Below, piece by piece: positions 49,934-59,814 of a DNA stretch of 64,000 nt (positions within the stretch are counted from its first letter, which is position 1; each line of letters begins with the position of its first letter). The DNA comes from Exiguobacterium sp. SL-9 (GTDB lineage: Bacteria; Bacillota; Bacilli; Exiguobacteriales; Exiguobacteriaceae). Below the pieces are notes generated by a model, which did no database searches, was not told the DNA's origin, and saw nothing but the letters and a program-made list of their open reading frames with translations. The stretch spans positions 248,001-312,000 of the forward strand of contig NZ_SJUO01000001.1 in the NCBI RefSeq assembly GCF_004336985.1, written 5' to 3'. Made by a program: the position numbers and the translations under genes.

Positions 49934-50980
49934 TTAAAACCACCCTTTCATCTGATGGAACGCTTCCTTGAGCCGTTCTGCCGTGACGCTTTCTACGGTC
50001 ACTTCATCGCCAAGCAGGACGAAACGGATGTGACCATCCCGATTCTTTTTATCACGTCCCATGCTTGCGAGGTACGTGTCAAACGATTGCCATTTGACCG
50101 CTGTGATCCTGTTCTGCTTCATGAACGAAGCGAGGGCTCTGGCCCGCACTTCGTCGCCGGAAACGAGGAAAGCGTACACCATGCCGTAGAGAATCGCTTC
50201 CCCGTGCGACAATCGGTACGCTTCGGTCGATTCCAATGCATGGCCGAACGTATGGCCGAAATTCAGCCACGCCCGCACGCCTTGCTCGCGTTCATCGGCC
50301 TCGACGACCAATCGCTTCACTTCGATTCCACGCGCGAGCCATTCTTCCCAATCGAGTGGTCCTTCGGCCAAAGCATTGAACAACTCCACCTCGAACGAGT
50401 GACCGAGGACGTAACGTGACAGATAGGCATGTTTAATCAATTCGCCGAGCCCGCTCAAGACGTCTCGCGTGGACAATGTTTCGAGACGGTCGACATTGTA
50501 ATGGACGCCGGCCGGTTGATAGAACGCACCAATCGCGTTTTTCGCGAGCGGATGGTTGACCGCGACTTTCCCACCGACGGCCGAGTCATGGGCAAGGACC
50601 GTCGTCGGTACTTGTATGTAACGCACACCGCGCATATAGACACTCGCTAAAAAGCCAGCCAAATCTCCGACCATGCCGCCACCGAACGCCACGACGAGCG
50701 TATCCCGGTCACAACTGGCCGTCAACCCGTCTGTCACGAGTCGTTCGATTGTCTCGAGCGACTTCGAGCCATCCCCGGGGCGAACGACCGACCAGACGAT
50801 TGCGTCATGTTTGCACGCGAGCCGGTCCCGGAACGTATTTCCGTGTAGCCGGTCGACCGTCTCATCCGTGATGACCCAAACGGTTGAACAGGTGAAGTAC
50901 GGGACACGATCGAGCCAGGTATCATCCCGCTCGATCGTGACCTCATAGGGAGTCGAGGCGTTCACCTGGAGCGTCACCAC
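49934..50980 (-). CDS. aroB: 3-dehydroquinate synthase
   Basis: A 348-residue NAD- and metal-dependent cyclase of DAHP. NAD/ring motifs [26 protein letters not shown] and [29 protein letters not shown], with the metal ligands E ([12 protein letters not shown]), H (GHTFGHALE) and H in the usual places. The start is GTG at 50978-50980, eight bases after GAAGAG; a second GTG one codon later would make a GTGA overlap with the aroC stop. It is between aroC and aroA. Confidence 0.95.
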   Translation of the reverse strand: MVTLQVNASTPYEVTIERDDTWLDRVPYFTCSTVWVITDETVDRLHGNTFRDRLACKHDAIVWSVVRPGDGSKSLETIERLVTDGLTASCDRDTLVVAFGGGMVGDLAGFLASVYMRGVRYIQVPTTVLAHDSAVGGKVAVNHPLAKNAIGAFYQPAGVHYNVDRLETLSTRDVLSGLGELIKHAYLSRYVLGHSFEVELFNALAEGPLDWEEWLARGIEVKRLVVEADEREQGVRAWLNFGHTFGHALESTEAYRLSHGEAILYGMVYAFLVSGDEVRARALASFMKQNRITAVKWQSFDTYLASMGRDKKNRDGHIRFVLLGDEVTVESVTAERLKEAFHQMKGWF

Positions 50981-52134
50981 GTGCGGATCTCTTCCCGGTA
51001 CGAAGCGACACGAGACTGGATGCGGGTGACCGTATCATGCCCGAACGTTTCGCACAGCTCACGGGCGAGCTCGAAGGCGATGACCGCTTCGACAACGAGC
51101 GAGGCGGCCGGCACGGCACAAGCGTCGCTGCGCTCGATTTGCGCGAGAAATGATTCTTTCGTATCGATATCGACCGATTGGAGCGGTTTGTAGAGCGTCG
51201 GAATCGGTTTCATCACAGCCGTACAGACGATCGGCATGCCTGTCGTCATCCCGCCTTCGAAACCGCCGAGATGGTTGCTCAGTCGTGTATAGCCGTCCGG
51301 ACCATAAGCGATCGGGTCCATCACTTCAGAACCTGGCCGATACGCCATGTCAAACCCGTCGCCAAACGCGACGCCTTTAATGGCGTTGACACTCATGACG
51401 GCGCGGGCGATGGCCGCATCAAGTTTCCGGTCGTATTGGACGTACGACCCGAGGCCTGGGATGACGCCATGCACTTCGGTACAGACGACACCTCCGAGCG
51501 AATCACCGGCGGCTTTCGCCTCGTCGATTCGACCCATCATCGCCTGACCGGCCGCCTCGTCGAGCGTCCGGACCGGCGACGCCTCGATCGTGGCGCGCAT
51601 CGTGTCGAGCGACTCGTATGACACCTCGGCTGTAACACCACCGATGACTTTCACATAGCTGACGAGCGATATGCCGACCGAAGCGAGCAGTTGTTTGCTA
51701 AGTGCGCCGACGGCGACCCTGGCGGCCGTCTCCCGAGCGCTCGAGCGTTCGAGCACGTCACGAAGGTCACGATGGTCGTACTTCAAGCCGCCAACGAGGT
51801 CCGCATGTCCCGGTCGTGGTCGGACGACACGGCGTTTAATTTCCACGTCCGCATCGATCGGTTCGGCCTGCATCACGTTCCGCCAATGGGTATGGTCCTT
51901 GTTCTCGATCCAAAACGACACAGGGGCCCCTGTCGTCACCCCATGACGAATGCCGGCTCTTACCTCGATTCGGTCTGATTCGATTTGCATACGACGCCCT
52001 CGTCCGTAACCGGATTGCCGTTTGGCAAGCTCTTCATTGATTGCTTGGACGTCGACTTCAAGTCCCGCCGGCACACCTTCGATGATGATTGAAAGCCCAG
52101 GGCCGTGCGATTCTCCTGCCGTCAAATAACGCAT
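50974..52134 (-). CDS. aroC: Chorismate synthase
   Basis: A 386-residue FMN-dependent enzyme, final step to chorismate (called aroF in B. subtilis). Signatures: [85 protein letters not shown]-type region and [16 protein letters not shown]-like loop. It is downstream of cheR by ten bases. With aroB it starts the aro unit, but aroH (chorismate mutase), present in Bacillus, is absent. Confidence 0.95.
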   Translation of the reverse strand: MRYLTAGESHGPGLSIIIEGVPAGLEVDVQAINEELAKRQSGYGRGRRMQIESDRIEVRAGIRHGVTTGAPVSFWIENKDHTHWRNVMQAEPIDADVEIKRRVVRPRPGHADLVGGLKYDHRDLRDVLERSSARETAARVAVGALSKQLLASVGISLVSYVKVIGGVTAEVSYESLDTMRATIEASPVRTLDEAAGQAMMGRIDEAKAAGDSLGGVVCTEVHGVIPGLGSYVQYDRKLDAAIARAVMSVNAIKGVAFGDGFDMAYRPGSEVMDPIAYGPDGYTRLSNHLGGFEGGMTTGMPIVCTAVMKPIPTLYKPLQSVDIDTKESFLAQIERSDACAVPAASLVVEAVIAFELARELCETFGHDTVTRIQSRVASYREEIRTW

Positions 52135-52144
52135 CTACGCCACC

Positions 52145-52927
52145 TCACTCTTCAAATTTTTCGTAAAAGAAACTTTGTTTCATCTTGTAACCGTACCGTT
52201 TCGGTTGAAAGATTTGCTCCGTCCCCCCAACGAAGAGAATCCCGCCTGGCCGAAGTGAGCGATGGAACGATTTATATACCTTCTCTTTCGCTTCCTCGGT
52301 GAAATAAATCAAGACGTTACGGCAGACAATCAAATCAAAATTCCGCTCGTACACATCTGCCAACAAGTTATGTTTTTTGAACGTCACCAATTTTTTGATG
52401 TCTTCCGTGATGTAATAGTCGTCACCGCGGCGGGTGAAATAACGCTGCCGAAAATCAGGGGGCAAGTCAACGAGCGCCCGCTCATGGTACTTGCCTTGCT
52501 TCGCTTTTTCGATCACCACGTCATCTAGGTCCGTCGCCGTGATTGTGAACTGGGCAGGTGACAAATGTTTCGATAACAGCATCGCCAATGAATACGGCTC
52601 TTCTCCAGTTGAACAGGCCGCGCTCCACACACGCAATTTGCCTTGGCTCTTTCTGATGAGTTCAGGTAAGATGTCTGTCTCCAACTGTTGCCATCGGACC
52701 GGGTTGCGATAAAATTCGCTTACGTTGATCGTCATGCGATCTAAAAATTCATCGTATAACCCACGATCCGCTTCCATCGCTTTAAAATACTCGATAAAAG
52801 TGGCATACCCTTTCTTCTCACGAAGCGCGATCATGCGACGCTTCATTTGAGCCTCTTTATATAAATTCAAGTCGATTCCCGACTTCAAATAAAACTTTTT
52901 TACGAAGATGGCATAATCATTTATCAC
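52145..52927 (-). CDS. cheR: Chemotaxis protein methyltransferase CheR
   Basis: A 260-residue SAM-dependent methyltransferase that methylates glutamates on chemoreceptors. N-terminal helical domain (YKEAQMKRRMIALREKKGY), then DRMTINVSEFYRNPVRW and the SAM loop WSAACSTGEEPYSLAMLL, later FDLIVCRNVLIYFTEEAKEKVY and GILFVGGTEQI. The start is GTG at 52925-52927: it aligns with the N-terminus of B. subtilis CheR (256 aa) and follows GAGG; the longer TTG reading has no Shine-Dalgarno. It lies between ndk and aroC as in B. subtilis. Confidence 0.93.
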   Translation of the reverse strand: MINDYAIFVKKFYLKSGIDLNLYKEAQMKRRMIALREKKGYATFIEYFKAMEADRGLYDEFLDRMTINVSEFYRNPVRWQQLETDILPELIRKSQGKLRVWSAACSTGEEPYSLAMLLSKHLSPAQFTITATDLDDVVIEKAKQGKYHERALVDLPPDFRQRYFTRRGDDYYITEDIKKLVTFKKHNLLADVYERNFDLIVCRNVLIYFTEEAKEKVYKSFHRSLRPGGILFVGGTEQIFQPKRYGYKMKQSFFYEKFEE

Positions 52928-53005
52928 CAGTTTCAACCTCAATTCTTTCTCTTCTCCTAGATCATGTCGTGCCAAAACGTGCGAAAGCGCTTAAATCCCA
53001 ATACA

Positions 53006-53034
53006 AAAAGGGACAGGAGGCCCCCGTCCCTTTT
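53006..53034 (-). terminator. Intrinsic terminator of ndk
   Basis: AAAAGGGAC / GTCCCTTTT, with further G-C pairs in the loop, followed on the minus strand by TTTTTGTA. It lies eight bases past the ndk stop. Confidence 0.85.
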
Positions 53035-53041
53035 ATCGTCA

Positions 53042-53458
53042 TCAAACGTGTGATGCTTCAGTGGCGAACCAGAGTGACAATTCACGCTCTGCGCTCTCCA
53101 CGCTGTCTGAACCATGGATGACGTTTTGTGACATCGTCGAGGCCAAGTCGCCACGAATCGTTCCAGGTTGCGCATCGAGCGGATTCGTCTTCCCGATCAT
53201 CAATCGAGAGACAGCGACGATGTTCTCGCCTTCCCACTCCATCGCCACAACAGGACCAGACGTTAAAAAGTCGACCAGCTCTCCAAAGAACGGCTTTTCT
53301 TTATGTTCCGCGTAATGCGATTGTGCGACTTCTACTGACGGTGTCAATAACTCGAGACGATTCAACGTATAGCCTTTATGTTCGAAGCGCGAAATGATTT
53401 CCCCAATCAATCCACGTTTCACACCATCCGGTTTCACCATTAAAAATGTTTTTTCCAT
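53042..53458 (-). CDS. ndk: Nucleoside diphosphate kinase
   Basis: A 138-residue (usual about 148) enzyme that equalises nucleoside triphosphate pools. It has the start [20 protein letters not shown], the region [22 protein letters not shown] and the phosphohistidine site [15 protein letters not shown] (H near 117). Order hepT-ndk-cheR is the Bacillus order. It ends in its own terminator. Confidence 0.96.
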   Translation of the reverse strand: MEKTFLMVKPDGVKRGLIGEIISRFEHKGYTLNRLELLTPSVEVAQSHYAEHKEKPFFGELVDFLTSGPVVAMEWEGENIVAVSRLMIGKTNPLDAQPGTIRGDLASTMSQNVIHGSDSVESAERELSLWFATEASHV

Positions 53459-53549
53459 TCCCCTAATCCCCCTAAATCAATATGTGTACCATGTACGTTA
53501 TTAGTTTACACGGTCACCGTCATTATTGAAAGGGTTTACAAGGTCCTAA

Positions 53550-54512
53550 TTACCATTTTCGTTTTCCGATATATTCCGCAATCTCGATCAGCGAACGTTT
53601 GTCTGGCACGTCCGGTAACCCGTCGAGACGTCGGATCGCTCGGTTCACATAACGGTCAATCGTCCGTTGACTTCGCTCGAGCGTCCCGTTACGCTGCACT
53701 TCACGAACGAGCGTGTGCGTCAAGGAAGAGTCAGACGAGTGACTGACTTGTTGCAACCGGTCAAAGAAGTCCGGATTTTCCGCGGAATAGAAGAGCGGTA
53801 ACGTCTTATGACCGTGTTTCAAATCTTCTCCTACCGGTTTCCCCAGTTGAAAACTCTTCGCTGTGAAATCGAGCAAGTCGTCCGTCATTTGAAACGCCAT
53901 CCCGATATCATAGCCGAACAATCGCAACTGTTTGACGACGTCAGGTGATGCTCCCGAGACGACAGCACCAGCCGCACAACTCGTCTCAATCAACAGTGCC
54001 GTCTTGCGGGCGATTCGGTCGAGGTATCGTTTCGGGGATTGACCCCAATCATATTGGTCTTGGATTTGATTGATTTCCCCGACACAGATGAGTTCCATTG
54101 TGTCAGCCATGATTTGCATCACGTCTGGAGAGTCAATCTCAGAGACGAGCCGAATCGCTTCACCGAACAACGTATTGCCCGTATACATCGCGACCCGCTC
54201 ATCGTAACGTTCCATGACGGTCGGTTTGCCGCGTCGTAGTTTGGCGTCATCGATGACGTCGTCATGGACAAGCGAGGCCATGTGAATCAGTTCTAGACTC
54301 GCCGCCACTTTCGTCAATCGAATATCTTTCGTTTGTCCGAATCCGGCGCTGAGCAGGACGAACGCCGGACGAATCCGTTTCCCGCCTGCGTCTAAAAGTT
54401 GTTTCGAAGCCGCCTCGATGACCGGATGATCGGTTTGGACTCGCGTCGACAAGAACCGGTCGATGTGTTCAATCTCTCGGTTCATGTGGCGATAAAGTCG
54501 CTTCAAAGACAT
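53550..54512 (-). CDS. hepT: Heptaprenyl diphosphate synthase component II
   Basis: A 320-residue catalytic trans-prenyltransferase for the menaquinone side chain. First aspartate-rich motif D84-D-V-I-D88 (VHDDVIDDAKLRRGKPT), second D211-D-L-L-D215 (QMTDDLLDFT). GGKRIRPAFVLLSAG precedes the first. It needs HepS, encoded two genes upstream, to be active. It starts three bases past the menG stop. Confidence 0.95.
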   Translation of the reverse strand: MSLKRLYRHMNREIEHIDRFLSTRVQTDHPVIEAASKQLLDAGGKRIRPAFVLLSAGFGQTKDIRLTKVAASLELIHMASLVHDDVIDDAKLRRGKPTVMERYDERVAMYTGNTLFGEAIRLVSEIDSPDVMQIMADTMELICVGEINQIQDQYDWGQSPKRYLDRIARKTALLIETSCAAGAVVSGASPDVVKQLRLFGYDIGMAFQMTDDLLDFTAKSFQLGKPVGEDLKHGHKTLPLFYSAENPDFFDRLQQVSHSSDSSLTHTLVREVQRNGTLERSQRTIDRYVNRAIRRLDGLPDVPDKRSLIEIAEYIGKRKW

Positions 54513-54515
54513 CGG

Positions 54516-55217
54516 TCACCACTTCTTTCCTAAGTGCATGGCACACGCACCGCCGGAGAACGTCTTCACTTCGACTTGTTCGAACCCTGCCGTCTCAAAC
54601 ATCCGTTTTAGCGTCAACCGGTCCGGGAATTGATCGGTCGATTCTTGAAGCCACTTATATTGATCATACGAGCCGGCAAACACTTTGCCGAACAACGGCA
54701 TGACCGACCCGAAATAAAACCGATATAGCTCGCTGAAGAGCGGTGCCGTCGGTTGGCTCGTCTCGAGACAGACGACCGTACCACCCGGTTTCAACACACG
54801 ATGCATCTCACGGAGCACCGTCATGTAATCGGGCACGTTGCGGAGACCAAAACCAATTGTCACATAATCGAACGAGTGGTCGCCGAACGGCAATGCCATC
54901 GCATTCCCATGGATGAGTTCAATTGTTGGATATGCCTCCACTTTTTCTTGTCCGACCGCGAGCATGTTCTCGGAAAAATCGAGACCTTTGACGACGCCGG
55001 TGTTCCCGGCCGCCTCGGCGAGTTGGATTGTCCAGTCAGCCGTCCCACAACAGACGTCGAGACATTTAGCCCCCGGGAACACTTGCATGCGACGCATCGT
55101 CGCTTTGCGCCACCATTTATGCAAACGGAAGCTGATGATCGAGTTCATCGTATCGTAGCTCGGTGAGATTGATTGAAACACGTCATATACTTTTTGCTCT
55201 TTTTCTTTCGGTTGCAA
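54516..55217 (-). CDS. menG: Demethylmenaquinone methyltransferase
   Basis: A 233-residue SAM-dependent methyltransferase (UbiE/MenG), last step of menaquinone synthesis. Signature blocks: [43 protein letters not shown] (SAM loop), [15 protein letters not shown], and [28 protein letters not shown]. It lies between hepS and hepT, so three genes build and finish the quinone used by QcrABC. Confidence 0.96.
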   Translation of the reverse strand: MQPKEKEQKVYDVFQSISPSYDTMNSIISFRLHKWWRKATMRRMQVFPGAKCLDVCCGTADWTIQLAEAAGNTGVVKGLDFSENMLAVGQEKVEAYPTIELIHGNAMALPFGDHSFDYVTIGFGLRNVPDYMTVLREMHRVLKPGGTVVCLETSQPTAPLFSELYRFYFGSVMPLFGKVFAGSYDQYKWLQESTDQFPDRLTLKRMFETAGFEQVEVKTFSGGACAMHLGKKW

Positions 55218-55237
55218 TACGTAACATCCTTTCCGTT

Positions 55238-55810
55238 CTAAGCGACAGCGTGCGCCAGGAGCGTCGATAGCTGTTCTCGTTGTTCTTGGCGAAGTTCCGC
55301 CGCCTTTCGTTCGATGATCGTTTTTCCGTAAGCGGTCAAGTAAGCCTGACCGATCACTTCAGAAAACGTTTTGATCAATCCGAAGTTCGCTTCCATCCAC
55401 GTCGTGACAGGCACATCCGTATCTAACGCGAGCGTACACTTCGCCCCGTTGACGAGCTGGACCGTCCGGCCGAAGCGACTGCTATAGTCTGCAGGAAATA
55501 GGGCCAGAATTTTATAAAATTGAGCCGAGGCATAATCGCCGGCGAGCACTTTCAGTTGCCGTTCGAGCGATCCGTTCGGGCTATCCTTTACTTGATCGTG
55601 CAGTTCGAGCGCTTGGTGCGCAAAATACGTCGCAAGCACGAGCTGACGTTGTTGATTCGATTCGATTTCAATCATCTCGACCATCCAACGAAGTAAAGGC
55701 ATGTCGACTGCGGGTACAATCTCGTGTCTCGTCAAATACGGATGGGTCATGCGTTCTTCGATTTGACGAGCAAGGTCGGTGACAACGGTTTCGTATGTCA
55801 TCTGTTCCAT
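55238..55810 (-). CDS. hepS: Heptaprenyl diphosphate synthase component I
   Basis: A 190-residue regulatory partner of HepT, all helical and without aspartate motifs. From the ATG at 55808-55810 (after GAGGGGGG) it has ILLYYDREKE-like family features such as [62 protein letters not shown], and the final helices. A 30-residue N-terminal extension in frame lacks a Shine-Dalgarno. It lies 21 bases from menG. Confidence 0.88.
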   Translation of the reverse strand: MEQMTYETVVTDLARQIEERMTHPYLTRHEIVPAVDMPLLRWMVEMIEIESNQQRQLVLATYFAHQALELHDQVKDSPNGSLERQLKVLAGDYASAQFYKILALFPADYSSRFGRTVQLVNGAKCTLALDTDVPVTTWMEANFGLIKTFSEVIGQAYLTAYGKTIIERKAAELRQEQREQLSTLLAHAVA

Positions 55811-55904
55811 GCTATCCCCCCTCGTCCTCTTCGTTGTCATTCTGACATAGTATAGCACATTTTTGTCACATTCACGCCATGTGAACTCGCTTTGAGGCAC
55901 AAAA

Positions 55905-55924
55905 AAGCCGCCTTTCGGCGACTT
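55905..55924 (-). terminator. Intrinsic terminator of hbs
   Basis: AAG-C-CGCC, TTTC, GGCG-A-CTT with one mismatch, followed on the minus strand by TTTTTT. It is 12 bases past the HU stop. Confidence 0.82.
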
Positions 55925-55936
55925 ATGTATTGCACA

Positions 55937-56212
55937 TTATTTGACCGCATCTTTGAGCGCTTTACCTGCTTTGAAGGCAGGAACTTTGCTCGCCGGGATT
56001 TCGATATCTTCTTTTGTACGTGGGTTACGGCCTTTACGGGCAGCACGTTCACGAACTTCAAAAGTACCAAAACCGATCAATTGAATTTTATCACCGTTTT
56101 GGAGTGCTTCAGTGATAGATTCGAATGTAGCTTCTACAACTTGTGTAGCTTCTTTTTTCGAAACGTTTGCTTTCTCCGCAACTGCTTGGATCAATTCAGT
56201 TTTGTTCATCAC
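55937..56212 (-). CDS. hbs: HU DNA-binding protein
   Basis: A 91-residue nucleoid protein. Complete [83 protein letters not shown], with the beta-arm RNPRT proline at the tip. Single gene with its own terminator. In sporulating Bacillus spoIVA would be directly beside it; here yphF follows. Confidence 0.96.
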   Translation of the reverse strand: MMNKTELIQAVAEKANVSKKEATQVVEATFESITEALQNGDKIQLIGFGTFEVRERAARKGRNPRTKEDIEIPASKVPAFKAGKALKDAVK

Positions 56213-56318
56213 GATTCACCTCCTCTCACAGGGAGTTTACGGGATTAATCATATCGTACAAACGTTGATATGACAACATTTTTTAAGTGAAAAGCCTATA
56301 TTCGACCGGTTCTGACAA

Positions 56319-57029
56319 TCAGTTGTTTAAAAACTCGACCTCACCTTGTTCATTAATCGTGTACCCTTGCGAATAAGCAGGGGCGAACGGGGAGTCATTA
56401 TAAAGCAAATACCGAATGTCTTCCCCGACTTTTGGCTCTACATCCGTGTTCTCAAGGGCGGCTTCAAGGTCGGTCCGGTAATCGACAAATAATTGTCCGC
56501 TCCCATCGACATAGATCGGCAACTCGGTTTCGGTGTATGGACTCGGGACCGTCGGCTCTTCCGAGACGAAGATGAGGTCATAGTCGATTGTGAACTGATT
56601 TTTGCCGACCGAGCCGTCAAACGGGAATTTCCCTTCTTTGGCCCGGAAAGCGTTGATGTTCGTCTGTAACGTTTGCAACCGTTCGGTCACGCGCAAATCA
56701 ATGAGTTTGACAGTCGGTTCGGTCTCAGCATCCACAAGGACGTATAAAAACAGTCCGCCCCCTTCGAAACTGTTCGCCGGAGGATCGGCCAAATAACCAG
56801 GCACGAGACGGGCGAACTCGATGGGATAGCGCTCCATCAGAGGCGTTTCAGCCGGTTTCGTTTTGATTGGCAAAACACCGGTCGTCTCTTTGAACGAGTC
56901 GACAGCCGTCTGGACCGATTTCAATTGATCTTCATACGGGACGTTATCGACCCGGTTCGAGTCCGGGAACATACATCCACTGAGCACGGTCGCCGCCAAA
57001 AGACTAGCGACCAACAAAATCCGTTTCAC
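56319..57029 (-). CDS. yphF: YphF-like lipoprotein
   Basis: A 236-residue lipoprotein. The signal is short with a lipobox VLSGC (cysteine at residue 19). The mature part has two repeat-like alpha/beta units: YEDQLKSVQTAVDSFKETTGVLPIKT and LQTLQTNINAFRAKEGKFPFDG, suggesting an internal duplication. The position hbs-yphF-yphE-gpsA equals B. subtilis except that spoIVA is absent. Three bases past the yphE stop. Function is unknown. Confidence 0.86.
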   Translation of the reverse strand: MKRILLVASLLAATVLSGCMFPDSNRVDNVPYEDQLKSVQTAVDSFKETTGVLPIKTKPAETPLMERYPIEFARLVPGYLADPPANSFEGGGLFLYVLVDAETEPTVKLIDLRVTERLQTLQTNINAFRAKEGKFPFDGSVGKNQFTIDYDLIFVSEEPTVPSPYTETELPIYVDGSGQLFVDYRTDLEAALENTDVEPKVGEDIRYLLYNDSPFAPAYSQGYTINEQGEVEFLNN

Positions 57030-57032
57030 GTG

Positions 57033-57233
57033 TTACCCTCCTGTCGGTCCCGAAGCGACCACATAAATCATAATGATCGTTCCGAATAAAAATATGACGA
57101 ATGCGATGACGCGGACGAGCGCCGCAAACCATCCTGAAAGCTTCGTATGGCTGACTGCAACCATGAGCGCGGCGATGGCAAACGCTCCAATCCCCGCAAA
57201 TGAAATCCACATCTTGATGAGTGACGGTGTCAC
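57033..57233 (-). CDS. yphE: YphE-like membrane protein (DUF2768)
   Basis: A 66-residue protein with two membrane segments (MWISFAGIGAFAIAALMVAV and AALVRVIAFVIFLFGTIIMIYVV) and a short SGPTGG end. The start is GTG at 57231-57233, six bases after GAGGGG; it agrees with the length of YphE. A longer ATG start at 57275 has no Shine-Dalgarno. It precedes yphF by 3 bases. Confidence 0.85.
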   Translation of the reverse strand: MTPSLIKMWISFAGIGAFAIAALMVAVSHTKLSGWFAALVRVIAFVIFLFGTIIMIYVVASGPTGG

Positions 57234-57293
57234 GTCTATCCCCTCGACTTTCTCTTTAATTCTTTCTCCGTACATAAGTGTAGCAAAAAAAAC

Positions 57294-57324
57294 AAAGGAA
57301 CTGAACGAAAACGTCAGTCCCTTT
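57294..57324 (-). terminator. Intrinsic terminator overlapping the gpsA stop
   Basis: AAAGG-A-ACTGA / TCAGT-C-CCTTT with a 9-base loop, followed on the minus strand by GTTTTTTTT. The right arm contains the gpsA stop codon (57314-57316) and last codons. Confidence 0.82.
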
Positions 57325-58357
57325 GCTCTTCGCCGCCTTCAAAGTGGAAGACTTCTTCCATCTCATGCTTCTGCGGGCGTCTCATTAACTTTTGTACCTC
57401 ATCATGCGGGCTCTTGCCTTCGAACAACACGTTGTAAAGGGCTTCCGTGATTGGCATCTCGATACCGGCTTCCCGAGCGAGCGTATGCGCCGCCTCACAG
57501 GCACGAACCCCTTCGACGACCATGCCCATGTGACCGAGCACGTCCTCGAGTTTCTCACCGCGACCAATCGCGTTCCCGGCACGCCAGTTACGGCTATGCT
57601 GGGACGTGGCCGTGACAATCAAATCACCGATCCCGGTCAAGCCCGAAAACGAAGCCGGGTTGGCGCCAAGTTTGACTCCGAGCCGCGCGATTTCAACGAT
57701 TCCGCGCGTCATCAGGGCCGCTTTGGCGTTATCGCCATACCCGAGGCCATCGGTCATCCCTGCTGCGAGCGCGATGATGTTTTTAAGGGCACCCCCATAC
57801 TCCGCCCCGATCACGTCCGAGTTCAAATACACCCGGAACTGATCGTTCGTGAGTAACTCTTGAATCTCATCGGCCACGTCCAAGTCCTCGCAGGCAATTG
57901 TGATCGTCGTCAATTTACGGACGGCCACTTCCTCTGCATGCGTCGGACCTGTCAACACACCGATGGCCCGACGTTTCGACGGATCGATTTCTTCGGCGAT
58001 AATCTCCGACAGACGTTTGTGCGTCTTCGGCTCGATTCCTTTGGCGGCATGCACGAGGACGACCGGCTCCGTGAGAAGTGCGTTCAACTCACGAGACACT
58101 GGACGAATCGCCGAGCTCGGGACGACGAGGAACACGATCGAGCGGCCAGCGACCGCTTCTGCCAAGTCCGTCGTCGCTCGAATCGAGGTCGGTAACGGTG
58201 CATCTTTTAAATACGTCGAGTTCGTATGGTCGGTATTGATTTCATGCACATGCTCTTCTTCACGTCCATAAAGCAGGACGTCATGTCCGTTGTCAGCGAG
58301 GACGAGCGATAACGCCGTTCCCCAACTCCCTGCACCGATGACAGCAACTTTTGCCAT
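57314..58357 (-). CDS. gpsA: Glycerol-3-phosphate dehydrogenase, NAD(P)
   Basis: A 347-residue enzyme that reduces dihydroxyacetone phosphate to sn-glycerol-3-phosphate for lipid synthesis. NAD loop VIGAGSWGTALSLVLADNGHDVLLYGR; catalytic lysine in EYGGALKNIIALAAGMTDGLGYGDNAKAALMTRG; C-terminal MPITEALYNVLF. The ATG at 58355-58357 follows GGGGGTG; the reading from 58372 has a shorter spacing. It is 17 bases from der. Confidence 0.95.
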   Translation of the reverse strand: MAKVAVIGAGSWGTALSLVLADNGHDVLLYGREEEHVHEINTDHTNSTYLKDAPLPTSIRATTDLAEAVAGRSIVFLVVPSSAIRPVSRELNALLTEPVVLVHAAKGIEPKTHKRLSEIIAEEIDPSKRRAIGVLTGPTHAEEVAVRKLTTITIACEDLDVADEIQELLTNDQFRVYLNSDVIGAEYGGALKNIIALAAGMTDGLGYGDNAKAALMTRGIVEIARLGVKLGANPASFSGLTGIGDLIVTATSQHSRNWRAGNAIGRGEKLEDVLGHMGMVVEGVRACEAAHTLAREAGIEMPITEALYNVLFEGKSPHDEVQKLMRRPQKHEMEEVFHFEGGEEQRD

Positions 58358-58374
58358 AGAAGGCACCCCCATTA

Positions 58375-59685
58375 CTAGTTTTTCTGACGCGCCACGATAT
58401 GAATTGGTGTACCAGTGAAGTCAAATGCGCGGCGAATCTGGTTGTCTAGATAACGTTTGTACGAGAAGTGAAGCAACTCTGGATCGTTGACGAACAACAC
58501 GAACGTCGGCGGCTCGATGGCCACTTGCGTCGCGTAGTTAATCTTGAGTCGTTGTCCTTTGTCCGTCGGTGTCGGGTTCATCGCGACAGCGTCAACGATG
58601 ACGTCGTTCAACACGCTCGTCGAAATCCGACGGCGGTGTGAATCAGCCACTTCTTTGACGACCGGCAGAAGCGTCTGAAGACGTTTCGACGTAAGCGCCG
58701 ACAAGAATACGATTGGAGCATAGTCGAGGAACAAGAACTCCTTGCGGATTTTCTCTTCCATCTTTTTCATCGTCTTATCGTCTTTGTCGACGGCATCCCA
58801 CTTGTTGACGACGAGCACGATGGCTTTCCCCGCTTCGTGGGCGAGTCCAGCGACGCGTTTGTCTTGCTCGATGATGCCTTCTTCGCCGTCGATGACGACG
58901 AGGACAACGTTCGAGCGTTCGATTGCCTTCTGGGCACGCATGACGCTGTAACGCTCGGTTGACTCATATACTTTTCCGCGTTTACGCATCCCGGCTGTGT
59001 CGATGATGACGTACTCTTGACCGTCCCGTGTGAACGGTGTATCGATGGCATCACGAGTCGTCCCCGCGATATCCGAGACGATGACGCGTTCTTCACCGAG
59101 AATCGCATTCGTCAAGCTCGATTTCCCAACGTTCGGACGTCCGATGAGTGAGAATTGGATCACTTCTTCGTTATACTCGTAGTCATCTTTATCTGGTGCC
59201 AAATCGAGCACTTTATCGAGCAAATCCCCGAGACCGAGGCCGTGCGTCCCTGAAATCGGGAACGGGTCGCCGAATCCGAGCGAATAGAACTCATACATGA
59301 GCTCGCGCATCTCGAAGTTGTCGACTTTGTTGACAGCGAGGACGATCGGTTTGTTCGAACGGAATAACAAGTTCGCTACTTCTTCGTCTGCTGCTGTAAT
59401 GCCTTCGCGTCCGTTCACCATGAAGATGATGACGTCCGCTTCATCGATTGCAAGCTCGGCCTGATGGCGCATTTGAACGAGAAGCGGCTCGTCACCGACC
59501 TCGATTCCACCTGTATCGATTAAATGAAACTTACGGTTCAACCACTCACCCGTCCCGTAAATGCGGTCGCGTGTTACCCCCGGCTTGTCATCGACGATCG
59601 ACACGCGATCTCCGATAATCCGGTTGAAAATCGTGGATTTCCCAATATTCGGGCGGCCTACGATGGCCACTGCTGGAATTCCCAT
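58375..59685 (-). CDS. der: Ribosome biogenesis GTPase Der (EngA)
   Basis: A 436-residue GTPase with two tandem G domains and a C-terminal KH-like domain, needed for 50S maturation. First G1 [12 protein letters not shown] (10-17), second G1 GRPNVGKSS (about 181-188); DTAG and NKVD/NKWD elements repeat; the KH-like part runs from about 350. Two G domains is the expected layout. It heads the der-gpsA unit. Confidence 0.97.
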   Translation of the reverse strand: MGIPAVAIVGRPNIGKSTIFNRIIGDRVSIVDDKPGVTRDRIYGTGEWLNRKFHLIDTGGIEVGDEPLLVQMRHQAELAIDEADVIIFMVNGREGITAADEEVANLLFRSNKPIVLAVNKVDNFEMRELMYEFYSLGFGDPFPISGTHGLGLGDLLDKVLDLAPDKDDYEYNEEVIQFSLIGRPNVGKSSLTNAILGEERVIVSDIAGTTRDAIDTPFTRDGQEYVIIDTAGMRKRGKVYESTERYSVMRAQKAIERSNVVLVVIDGEEGIIEQDKRVAGLAHEAGKAIVLVVNKWDAVDKDDKTMKKMEEKIRKEFLFLDYAPIVFLSALTSKRLQTLLPVVKEVADSHRRRISTSVLNDVIVDAVAMNPTPTDKGQRLKINYATQVAIEPPTFVLFVNDPELLHFSYKRYLDNQIRRAFDFTGTPIHIVARQKN

Positions 59686-59780
59686 ATAAACACCTCTCTA
59701 ACTTTCATTCAATAACTTATCGTTTCTAATTGCAACTGTACTATCATATCACAGCCATATTTCTGTGACCATACAAAAAG

Positions 59781-59803
59781 AAGCGGGAGTCTGGCTCCCG
59801 CTT
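59781..59803 (-). terminator. Intrinsic terminator of the S1-domain gene
   Basis: AAGCGGGAG, TCTGG, CTCCCGCTT followed on the minus strand by CTTTTTG. It lies 11 bases past the stop codon. Confidence 0.88.
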
Positions 59804-59814
59804 GAACGATCGTC

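Noticed and set aside
52979-52996. cre-like CGAAAGCGCTTAAA between ndk and cheR
   Set aside because: Two of the fixed consensus positions are wrong and the site is next to a terminator; too weak to call.
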